Shown: one piece after another, positions 18,096 to 25,909 of the stretch
Numbering within the stretch: position 1 is the stretch's first letter
Layout: the number at the start of each line of letters is the position of its first letter
Assembly: GCA_019753105.1 (NCBI GenBank)
Contig: JAIELJ010000004.1
Span: 62,001 to 126,000 of the forward strand
DNA: 64,000 bases
Origin: Hyphomonadaceae bacterium
GTDB lineage: Bacteria; Pseudomonadota; Alphaproteobacteria; Caulobacterales; Aquidulcibacteraceae
Direction: 5' to 3'
Translations under genes and position numbers: made by a program
Notes under the pieces: generated by a model
The model's database searches: none
What the model saw: the letters and a program-made list of their open reading frames with translations, nothing else
Told to the model about the DNA's origin: nothing

Positions 18096-18618
18096 TGCTT
18101 TTCTCGCCCGTCCCGGCTCGTTCGAAGGCCTGCAGCGCCGCCGCGCATTTAGCAAGCGCGCGCGAGAGATAGCGCGGCACGCTGTGGCGGGGAATGCCGA
18201 GCCGTTTGCCGACCTCTTCGTGGCTGAGGCCTTTCAGCTTGAACAAGACCACTGCCAGCCGCTCCTTGCGTGGCAATTGCAGAAACGCGCCCGTGACATG
18301 GGCGAAGCGCTCGCCCTCGATCAGCATCTCTTCGGGCGTCAGCACGGTCTCAGAGCCCAGCCGCTCAAGCCGCTCTTCACTGACGGACGCGACCCCTGCG
18401 CGTGATTGGCGCCGCAGTTCGTCGACTGCCAGATTTTGCGTGAGGCGGGCCAAGTAAGCCCGCGGGTCTTCGACTTCGGAGACATCAATCTCCAGCATTT
18501 TGGTGAAGGCGGCCTGGACAACATCCTCGGCGGCGATGCGCCCGCGGAAGCGCCGCAGCCTTCGCAGCAGACGCGGGCCCTCGGAGGCGAAGAGGCGGGC
18601 GAGGTCAGCCGGCGTCAC
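18061..18618 (-). CDS. ECF sigma factor (FecI-like)
   Basis: A 185-residue ECF sigma factor with region 2 (EDVVQAAFTKMLE, DPRAYLARLTQNLAVDELRR) and region 4 (LPRKERLAVVLFKLKGLSHEEVGKRLG...). Start at GTG 18618 is chosen because GGGAGG lies eight bases upstream; longer frames lack this and run into the previous gene. It overlaps the upstream gene by 14 bp and the FecR gene by 35 bp, giving a three-gene coupled unit. It should activate genes for receptor-mediated import when FecR is triggered. Confidence 0.9.
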   Translation of the reverse strand: MTPADLARLFASEGPRLLRRLRRFRGRIAAEDVVQAAFTKMLEIDVSEVEDPRAYLARLTQNLAVDELRRQSRAGVASVSEERLERLGSETVLTPEEMLIEGERFAHVTGAFLQLPRKERLAVVLFKLKGLSHEEVGKRLGIPRHSVPRYLSRALAKCAAALQAFERAGTGEKSNDQPTGEADRT

Positions 18619-18970
18619 GGCAGGCCTCCCGAAGTTCCGTGAGCCGATCCACCAGCTGATCCAGCTCGCTGACATGCAAGCTCTCGATCAGACCGAGAGC
18701 ATAAGGCGGCTCACCCTGTTCATAGACCACCGCACCCCAGATGAAGTCGCCCTCGGAGATCATTGTTGCGAGAGCGGTGTGATCGCTGGGGGACGCATCA
18801 TTGGCACATCGGAGAATGGCGAGGCGAGTAGGGGAGAGAGCGATCACAAGGTCGTTCGCGTTCCCGGAGTCCCAAACGCGCGCGACAACCCGTAGCGCTG
18901 TATCCGCAAGTCGGGCTTCCAACCTACGTGCCGTGCTAGAAGCCAGATCTTCGGTTTCAGCGGTTCGCAC
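18605..18970 (-). CDS. Hypothetical protein, first gene of the ECF sigma unit
   Basis: A 121-residue soluble protein read from GTG 18970. No family is recognised. The sequence is mostly helical with a beta-rich middle (DLVIALSPTRLAILRC, GDFIWGAVVYEQG). It overlaps the sigma gene and begins only three bases from a 19-bp palindrome, so its expression is probably controlled by the divergent XRE protein. It could set the level of the sigma factor or act as a sensor; this is speculation from position. Confidence 0.6.
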   Translation of the reverse strand: MRTAETEDLASSTARRLEARLADTALRVVARVWDSGNANDLVIALSPTRLAILRCANDASPSDHTALATMISEGDFIWGAVVYEQGEPPYALGLIESLHVSELDQLVDRLTELREACRDAG

Positions 18971-18972
18971 GA

Positions 18973-18991
18973 TGCACCCTATTAGGGTGCA
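18973..18991. promoter_or_regulatory. 19-bp palindrome, probable XRE operator
   Basis: TGCACCCTA-T-TAGGGTGCA is a perfect inverted repeat between the divergent hypothetical/sigma unit and the XRE regulator. It would cover the ribosome site of the leftward gene and lies 49 bp before the preferred XRE start, an autoregulatory arrangement. Confidence 0.6.
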
Positions 18992-19039
18992 AGCTTAAAT
19001 GTGCTTAGCGGGGGTGTCCATCGGTTCGGATGGACGCTT

Positions 19040-19303
19040 GTGCGAAATAGCCTTCGTGATCCTCGCTACAGGGCAGTCATATCTCGATTGATCGAGATTC
19101 GTGACGAACTAGATTTGAGTCAGCGCGAGTTGGCAGAACGGCTGGGCCAATCCCGCTCATATGTCAGCAAGGTCGAAATCTTCGAGCGACGGATGGATTT
19201 CGTGCAGCTGGTAGAATGGCTGCGTGCGCTAGGGGCTGACGAACGCAAATTCCTGTCGGAGATGCTGAAGGACATCCCGGTCCATAAGCGCAAACGGGGA
19301 TGA
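19040..19303 (+). CDS. XRE-family helix-turn-helix regulator
   Basis: A small Cro/CI-type DNA-binding protein (87 residues from GTG 19040, or 100 from GTG 19001). The helix-turn-helix is clear: LDLSQRELAERLGQSRSYVSKVE. The start at 19040 gives the N-terminus usual for this short alphaproteobacterial type (RNSLRDPRYRAVISRL). A perfect palindrome lies just upstream. It sits between the sigma/FecR unit and the defence-like genes and could regulate either side. Confidence 0.82.
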   Translation: MRNSLRDPRYRAVISRLIEIRDELDLSQRELAERLGQSRSYVSKVEIFERRMDFVQLVEWLRALGADERKFLSEMLKDIPVHKRKRG

Positions 19304-19540
19304 CGCTTCACCAGTTACGAGTGCCCCTAATTACCTAGCCCTGGCCGGTCCGTTCAGGGGCAGGAAGGGACATTCGCGAGCCCAGGTGAGCAGATGAAAG
19401 CGGACATTGATCTTAATGTCGAAGACCCCTGCGAAAATCATCAACGCTGCATCCGGTGCGCCGTACACAGCAGCAATTGCAACGAGTTGCGCCGCGGTCC
19501 GTCGCTTGCACGCTTGCACGAAGCGCTCATCCAACGCGGC

Positions 19541-20603
19541 CTAGGACTTTCGATTTCGCTTCTTGGCAGGCTCGCTCACGCCTTTGAGCTTGCCGTGCGC
19601 CTTCAAGATGATCGCCGTCTCGGCGCCATCGATGATGCAATAGCGCCTTGGATTGCGCGGGTCGTAGGCGAGAGCTTCAGCCTGGCGGACAACCGTGTTG
19701 GCGATCTTGTCGCAATGCTGGACGACAATGAGCTGCACCGGTTCGTCGAAGGCGCGGATCAGCTGATCGCCGCGCTTGCCGAGATTGGCGGGGTGCATCT
19801 CGCCCCGAACAGCCGGGCCCTTCAGCAAGAAGGCGGCCGATACGGGTTGACCACCAATTGTGAGCCGATTGGTCTGAAGGTCCGATTTTTCCCCGCCCCA
19901 ATCCTTAGGCACGAACACCTCGCCGATAATCTCGGCAAGCGCTGTTTTCACTTCCGCTTCCGACATCGAGCGCACGGCGTCGAGATCGGCTTTTGTCGGC
20001 GCCGTTGCATCTTCCATGGCGGACCGGAAGGCGTCGATCTGTACAGGATGGACGCGAACTTCGGAGGCGTAGCCGATCGCGATCACGCCGGTCTCGCGCA
20101 CCAATTCGCCAATGATGTAAGGCGAGATCTCGACCTTGCTGCCCTTGAATTCGAACATGCCGGCGATGAGCATGCGCTTGCGGCCGCTGAGGACGTTCAT
20201 CGTGGTGTCGGAGTAATAATGATCGGGCGTGAGTTCGCCCGACGCGGCGAAGAGGTCGGTCCCCAGATTGAGCGTCGCGGAAAACGACGCCGTCGCGTGC
20301 GCGCGTATAGGCTTTGCCCACATCCTTGAACACGCACACATCCCAAGTCATCGCCAGGATGCGTTCGCCGTCGCGCGCCGAGGCGGCCAGTTCTTCCGTC
20401 AGATTGGGAATGGCGCCGGCCTTCAACAGCCGCGAGGCGATGCGGCGCGCGACACGCATGCCATCGACGCGCTGATCCGAGTTCTTGAACAGCGGGACGA
20501 GTTGCGCGGCGTTGGGAATGGCGCTTTCGCCGAGAATTTCGAGCCGGCGCGTGTTCAGATAATAGGGCGATAGCGCCAGGTCTCTCTCGTCAGCCTCAGT
20601 CAC
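19541..20603 (-). pseudogene. Frameshifted gene downstream of the IetAS-like pair
   Basis: Two overlapping frames make one protein of about 350 residues. The N-terminal part (from GTG 20603, ALSPYYLNTRRLEILGES...) runs to about 20285, and the C-terminal part continues in the next frame (ATLNLGTDLFAASGELTPDHYY...) to 19541. A one-base shift at the A4/CC run near 20279-20286 joins them. No family is recognised. The start overlaps the stop of the preceding gene as GTGA, so it belongs to the same operon. It may be a sequencing error, a real mutation or programmed shifting. Confidence 0.6.
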
Positions 20604-20962
20604 GGCAGCGGCTCCCAATCCTCGTCATACAGATATACGGTGTTTCCGCTTCGGCTGGTCAGAAGCGGCATGTAGCGTCTGCGATACTTCTTGCCCTCGA
20701 ACTCGACGACCGATTTGCTCTGTGCGTTGGGCCAGAGCGCGTCCAGCTTCGCGCAGAGCTCCTCGTGCTCGGTGCGCGGAAGATCGCCTTGTGCCTTGAG
20801 CGCACTCGTCAGCGCATGGACGCGCTTAAACGTGTCCATCCGCTCTGAGCGATACTTCTCCGGATTGCCGCTCATGTCGTTGGTCCAGGCCTCTTGCACG
20901 CGCGCGTACTCGGCCTTGGCCTGTTCAAGCTCTTCCAAAGTTGCGCGGCTGGCTTCCGTCAT
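20600..20962 (-). CDS. Hypothetical protein between IetS-like gene and frameshifted gene
   Basis: A 120-residue protein, unrecognised. The N-terminal half is a charged helix (TLEELEQAKAEYARVQEAW...) that may be a short coiled coil; the C-terminal half is beta-rich (KKYRRRYMPLLTSRSGNTVYLYDEDWEPLP). It starts 14 bp after the subtilisin stop codon and overlaps the next gene by 4 bp, so it is part of the same four-gene unit. It may be an accessory or immunity component of the protease system. Confidence 0.65.
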   Translation of the reverse strand: MTEASRATLEELEQAKAEYARVQEAWTNDMSGNPEKYRSERMDTFKRVHALTSALKAQGDLPRTEHEELCAKLDALWPNAQSKSVVEFEGKKYRRRYMPLLTSRSGNTVYLYDEDWEPLP

Positions 20963-20976
20963 GGGTCAGCCGCTCC

Positions 20977-23574
20977 TTAGATCTGAATGCGTTCGCGGGC
21001 GCGGATGAGGTTCTGCGCCTCGATCGCGGCCATGACGTCGTCATAGATCGGCAAGCCGATATCGGCGCCGACTTCGATCGTCATCGCGACGGCGTAATAG
21101 ATGTCCATCTTGGCCGACAGCGCGCCGGGATAGGTTTCCCGGCACGAGACGCGCAGACTGATGAGATCATCCTCGCCGTGCGAGATGGCGCGCGCGCCGT
21201 CGAACTTTTGGCTCCAGATCGTACCCCGGCATGCGAGCGCTTCCATGGGCTGGGCCGATTGGGCGTCGACGCCCAGCGCATAGCCATTGTCGATGAGGTC
21301 GTCGATGAAGAGCTCAGCTTGGCGATAGAGCCGGCGCGTCGCTTGCACCGGCGTGAACCACGCGACCGTGCCGGTGATGATGCGCCGTTCGATGCTGGGC
21401 GAGAGACAATCGGGCGGGGCGAATTGATAGACGATGCCTTGGTTTTTCCGGATGACGCCGACATCGAGCAGCGTGATGCGCTGATCGGTGGATGCGAGCG
21501 CACGATCGGCGTCGACGAGGCCGTAGCCGAAGAGATCAGAGACAGCGCGCCGCTCTTGGGTGGGGTTGCGCGGTGATTGCGCCACGAGCTGCATCGCAAA
21601 TTGACCGGCTGGCCCCCAAGCGGCGGCGTGTCCGATCAGACATTTCGCCAATAGCGCGGATTGGCGCCGGTCGAGGCCTTCGGGAAACGCGCCGTCTTCG
21701 ACCATGAGATTGTCGACGGCGCGCACGCTCAAGCGCGTGGCGAGCGCTGCTGCATTGCTGGAGCCGTGCGAACGCCCGACCGGGAAAGGCTCTGCCGCAG
21801 CGACTGGCGCGCCGGCCGATTGTTGGCCGGAGAGGATTTCCGCTGGCGACCATTTCAGTGCTGGGCCGGATGCGGTGGCCCGCAACGTGCCCAATGTGCG
21901 CCCGCCGGGCATAAGCACGTCGGGCTTCATGGCGTTGGCGATGCCCGGGCCGCCGCGTGTGATGAGCGAAGGCGCGCCGGTGAGCGTGATCGGGTCCTTC
22001 AGTGTGTTCGGCAGCGAAGGCGCTGAGCCCACTTCTCCATGCGCTGCGCCAATGGTGAAGACATTGATGCCCTCAGCAGGCGAGAGCACGGGGCGCGTGG
22101 CGCGGCTCGCGATCAGCGCACGCATCGCGGCGCTGTTCATCGCCTCGCTGCCTGCGTCGTCGGCGGCGTTGTAATCGGCGAAGTCTTGCAGCAGCAATTC
22201 GCTTGAATCATTGCCGGTCGAGACGATGAAGAGGACGCCCGCGTGCGTGGCCCACCAATCGAGCAAGCGCGCCCATCCCGAGACGGGGCCCGCGCCGGCG
22301 GGACGATTGCGGTCGCCGAGCGAGACATTGACGACGAAGACATCGGCGGCGGCCGGATCAGGGTTTTCGCCGAAGAATTGGTTGAGCGCGTCATGGACGA
22401 TCTCAACGGTGAGCTTGTCGGCGTCGAATTGTTCGAGGACCTTTCCGTCCGAGCCTGGCGCCGAGACGTGCGTCAGAACCGGCCGCACCAGCACGCGCGA
22501 AGGCAGGGGCGGTTCGTTAGCGGGCAATTCACCGAGCGCGATCAATGACGAGATGGCCGTGCCGTGGCGCCGATTGGCGACGATGACGCGGTTGGCGGCG
22601 TCGTCGGGATCCAGCACGACAAGGCGATCGCGCAGCAAGGGATGCTCTGTGATCGGCATGCCGTCGAGCACGGCCGCGCGCGGCGCGCGCGTCGGCGCCT
22701 GACGCTCGGGGCCGTAGGCAAGCGGTGCGTCGGGCAAGCCCAAAAGCGGTTCGGCCTGCACGACGGAATGCGGCTCAATCAAAAAGATATCGTCGCTTTC
22801 GCTCGGGCCGCCGGCGACGCGTTCGGCGATGGCGCGGGCGGTGTCGGGCGAAACCTCGACCAAGAAGCCGTGATAGCGGATCTGAGGCAGATTGGATTCG
22901 CGTAGGACGACGGCGTCTTCGCCCAGTGCTTCCAGCATGCGTTCGCGCGCGCCTGAGGTGCCGCCAGGATAGATTTCTATCTCAAGCCGCATGCGCGCAT
23001 CCGGTGCGTTGTGCAGGCGCTCCATGATCGAAGCGGCGGTTGCGTTGGAAACGCGTTCGCGCATGCTCCACGGGCGAATGTCGATCAAGAGTTCGAAGAG
23101 ATGCCGGATCGGCGTCAGGCCGTAATCGAAGTCTTCTTCGTTGGCGAAGCGATCATAGAGGCTGACGAGGGCGCGGAACGCGTCTTCGTTCGGCATCGTG
23201 ACATAGAGACGCCCGTCGAGTTGGCGGCCGACGCCTTCGTCATAGAAGAAAATGTTGTCGGGCTCGAAGCGTTCGGCGGCTTCGATCACGAAGTTGAGGC
23301 CGGCTTTCTCGATGGCTTCGTGAATGCGCTGAATGGGTTCGGCGGTGACGAAGACGAGGCCGCGATTGGGCGCAAGGCCTGTAGGGTCGGAGCGGAGGGC
23401 GGCGATATCGGCGTCGGAGCTGAGCGCATCGCGAAGGCGCTCGAACATGGCGTCAAATCGTTCGCGTTGGGTGGCGACGCCGGGACGCGATACGCGCGGA
23501 AATTTTGGCGGCTTACTCTTCCAGCGGTCGTCGGCGACGGGCTCCGGAAGGCGTTGATGGGGACGTTGCGACAT
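20977..23574 (-). CDS. S8 subtilisin-like protease, IetS-like
   Basis: An 865-residue cytoplasmic subtilase without a signal peptide. The triad is visible: D304 (AVLDG), H337 (RRHGTAISS) and S606 (GSSNAAA), with oxyanion N455 (STGND). The ~290 residues before the catalytic domain and ~200 after it are typical of the IetS-type partner rather than secreted subtilisins. ATG 23574 lies inside the end of the AAA ATPase gene (62-bp overlap). IetA/IetS were described as a Ti-plasmid stability pair and later as an anti-phage system. Confidence 0.82.
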   Translation of the reverse strand: MSQRPHQRLPEPVADDRWKSKPPKFPRVSRPGVATQRERFDAMFERLRDALSSDADIAALRSDPTGLAPNRGLVFVTAEPIQRIHEAIEKAGLNFVIEAAERFEPDNIFFYDEGVGRQLDGRLYVTMPNEDAFRALVSLYDRFANEEDFDYGLTPIRHLFELLIDIRPWSMRERVSNATAASIMERLHNAPDARMRLEIEIYPGGTSGARERMLEALGEDAVVLRESNLPQIRYHGFLVEVSPDTARAIAERVAGGPSESDDIFLIEPHSVVQAEPLLGLPDAPLAYGPERQAPTRAPRAAVLDGMPITEHPLLRDRLVVLDPDDAANRVIVANRRHGTAISSLIALGELPANEPPLPSRVLVRPVLTHVSAPGSDGKVLEQFDADKLTVEIVHDALNQFFGENPDPAAADVFVVNVSLGDRNRPAGAGPVSGWARLLDWWATHAGVLFIVSTGNDSSELLLQDFADYNAADDAGSEAMNSAAMRALIASRATRPVLSPAEGINVFTIGAAHGEVGSAPSLPNTLKDPITLTGAPSLITRGGPGIANAMKPDVLMPGGRTLGTLRATASGPALKWSPAEILSGQQSAGAPVAAAEPFPVGRSHGSSNAAALATRLSVRAVDNLMVEDGAFPEGLDRRQSALLAKCLIGHAAAWGPAGQFAMQLVAQSPRNPTQERRAVSDLFGYGLVDADRALASTDQRITLLDVGVIRKNQGIVYQFAPPDCLSPSIERRIITGTVAWFTPVQATRRLYRQAELFIDDLIDNGYALGVDAQSAQPMEALACRGTIWSQKFDGARAISHGEDDLISLRVSCRETYPGALSAKMDIYYAVAMTIEVGADIGLPIYDDVMAAIEAQNLIRARERIQI

Positions 23575-24646
23575 TGGCGGTCAAATTCCGAGAAGGGCCT
23601 GACCGAAGGAGCCATTCGTTGCGCGCTTCGTCTGCTATTTCGGTGAGGGTCTTTTTCTTTCCCTCAAGCACGACACGGCGGCGTACGGACAGAGCAAGTT
23701 CTTCGGCGTCTGAATATGAAGCCTGCCCAAGCGCTTGCAGCAGCTGCTTGATGCCGGCGGCGGGCATTCGCCCGGCCGGCGCTATCGCGTCTTTAAAATA
23801 AGCCTGAATATCTGCATCGCTTGGTGTCGGAAGCTCTAAACGGATTTGGAAGCGGCGCCAAACCGCTTCGTCCAACATTTGGGGATGGTTGGTGGCCGCG
23901 ATCAAGAGGCAGGTCGCGGGAAGCTCGTCGATTTGCGTCAGCAACGAAGTCAAAACACGTTTGATCTCGCCGGTTTCGTTGGCGTCGCCGCGTTCTTTGG
24001 CGATCGCGTCCATCTCATCGAAGAAGAGAACGCACGGCATGGATTGGGCGATCTCGAAGACGCGCCGCAAGCGTGACGCTGTTTCGCCGAGATAGCTGGC
24101 GATCAGGCCGTCATAGCGGACGACCAGGAAAAGACGCCCGAGCTCGGCCGCAATTGCTTCTGCGAGGCTCGTTTTTCCGTTGCCTGGCGGGCCCACGAGA
24201 AGCAAGCGATTGCGCGGCTCTAAGCCATTGGCGCGCAATTCGTTTCCGCGTGATTGCTCGCCGATGAGCGAGCGCACGAGCGGGATCACTTCCTGAGGAA
24301 GTCGCACTGTGTCGAGGCGACGGCGCGCGGTGCGTTCAGCAACTGCGGGCGCGTTTGGAATGGCTTCTCCGCCGCGCGGCGACGGCGAGAAAGAAGTTGC
24401 GCGCGGCATCGCGCGTGCTGGCGGCGCCGAAACCGAAGATGTTGCGGCGGGAGATGGCGTAGTCGCGGGCGAAGCCGCAGAAGCTGCGGCGCCCGCATCG
24501 AGCGCTTTCAAAATCTTCGCCGCGACGCCGCCGCGCTTGTTGGCTTTCTCTTCGGCGATCATCCGTTGAGCCGTGCTCTTCACGCGCGGGGTGTCGCCGG
24601 CGGCGCCGGCACGAACGAGTTCAAGAACGAGATCAGTGCGAGGCAT
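23513..24646 (-). CDS. AAA+ ATPase, IetA-like
   Basis: A 377-residue ATPase. Residues 1-50 form a small helical domain (DLVLELVRAG...), residues ~51-105 an Ala/Pro/Ser-rich linker, then an AAA+ module with Walker A GPPGNGKT (152-159), Walker B FFDE (208-211) and sensor-1 Asn in AATNHP. It is translationally coupled to the subtilisin gene by a 62-bp overlap. By analogy with IetAS, the ATPase may control or present substrate to the protease during plasmid or phage challenge. Confidence 0.83.
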   Translation of the reverse strand: MPRTDLVLELVRAGAAGDTPRVKSTAQRMIAEEKANKRGGVAAKILKALDAGAAASAASPATTPSPAATSSVSAPPARAMPRATSFSPSPRGGEAIPNAPAVAERTARRRLDTVRLPQEVIPLVRSLIGEQSRGNELRANGLEPRNRLLLVGPPGNGKTSLAEAIAAELGRLFLVVRYDGLIASYLGETASRLRRVFEIAQSMPCVLFFDEMDAIAKERGDANETGEIKRVLTSLLTQIDELPATCLLIAATNHPQMLDEAVWRRFQIRLELPTPSDADIQAYFKDAIAPAGRMPAAGIKQLLQALGQASYSDAEELALSVRRRVVLEGKKKTLTEIADEARNEWLLRSGPSRNLTANVATSPSTPSGARRRRPLEE

Positions 24647-24879
24647 GGTTCACTCAAAAATCGCAATCGCGCCTCGCGGCAGGTCGCAATCTATCTCGAT
24701 TCCGCACGGAGGCTCCCGTGGTGAACGCACCCGAAATGAAGATCGCGCCGCGCCGCCGCATTCAGCGCCGCGGAGGCGATTACTACGAAAAAACAGACAA
24801 AAAGTCAAGAACATAACGCGAACGAGCACGCGTGGGGGCGCGTTCGGCTTTGGCCAGAGCTTCCAAAATATCTCCTCGA

Positions 24880-25794
24880 CTACCGCGTGAGCTCCGCGTC
24901 GACGACCTGCGGCAAGGTAAACATAGTATCATCGGACGCTTCGAGCGAGACTTCCTTCCGATACCGAAGGACACGCTTTGGCGATCGCTGCGCGGCGGTC
25001 ATTTCAAGTGTCGGAATGCCTTGCGCAAGCGCGTCGATCAAGGTGGGGTCGCCGAAGAATCCGCAAACACGCAAATTATGATTCCATTCGAGCGCCCAGC
25101 TCCAGATGTGTTCCGTTTCTGATTTCTTCTTCATCGCGAGCTTGAAGAAGCCGTCCGCCCCGATGGCATGAATCCGCCAGTCCCAAGATGCTGTGGTCTG
25201 CATAAACCAGAGAGACTGCGGATTCCCCCAATCGGGCTTGCGCGTTTCGTTGAGCGGCGCGAAGTCTCCCGGCATGAAGCCGCCCTTGCTGGAGGGCGTG
25301 TCGAACGTGATCCAATAGAAGAACGCCGCGACCTGCATGCGCGCGAGCTCAAAGATGCGTTCCTCGGCCGCCTGCGGCGGCATGTCGAACTTGAACCCAA
25401 TTGAAGCCGGTCCCCACTGACCCTTGATCTCCAGCGGTTCTTCCCCGTGAGCGACCGGCTTTCCGGTGCGGCGGCTTATGGCGCGCGCTGCCTTTCGTTC
25501 GACCTCGGCCCGCAATCGAGGATCATCTACGGCGAGTTCGCCCCATGCGTCCGGGTGCATGGAGATGATCGAGAGATCGTTTTCAAGATTGGCCTTGTCG
25601 CCATTGCATCGCCTGCAGGCCTGGACAATGAGATTCCACTGCCCATCCAGAATGCCCTTCGGGACAAACCTGCGCCCGATGACGTGCTCCTTCTCCCCGG
25701 GACGCTCGGCGTTGAGCTCGCCACGGCAATATGGGCAAGTGACGTTTGCGAGCAGGATCGCTCGGTTCGGCGGCATTTCATTAAGCGTCGTCAT
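24880..25794 (-). CDS. HNH endonuclease-like protein
   Basis: A 304-residue protein with an N-terminal zinc-type HNH domain: CPYC near residue 18, EHVIGRRF carrying the catalytic His, then CRRCNGDKANLEND. The remaining ~220 residues are rich in Trp and Phe and have no recognised fold. ATG 25794 is chosen because it begins just before the zinc motif. It lies 230 bp upstream of the IetAS-like operon on the same strand and is divergent from the CoiA-like gene. A restriction-type DNA nuclease role is likely; the target is unknown. Confidence 0.78.
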   Translation of the reverse strand: MTTLNEMPPNRAILLANVTCPYCRGELNAERPGEKEHVIGRRFVPKGILDGQWNLIVQACRRCNGDKANLENDLSIISMHPDAWGELAVDDPRLRAEVERKAARAISRRTGKPVAHGEEPLEIKGQWGPASIGFKFDMPPQAAEERIFELARMQVAAFFYWITFDTPSSKGGFMPGDFAPLNETRKPDWGNPQSLWFMQTTASWDWRIHAIGADGFFKLAMKKKSETEHIWSWALEWNHNLRVCGFFGDPTLIDALAQGIPTLEMTAAQRSPKRVLRYRKEVSLEASDDTMFTLPQVVDAELTR

Positions 25795-25909
25795 TTCCCA
25801 ATCCGGATCGAGCGCGAGGGTCCAATATAGCGCGTCTGAGCAAAGATTCTGCCGGCGCGCCGGTGCGGGGCGCATTGGCGTCGAGTCACGCCCCGCGTAA
25901 ATTCAAGCA

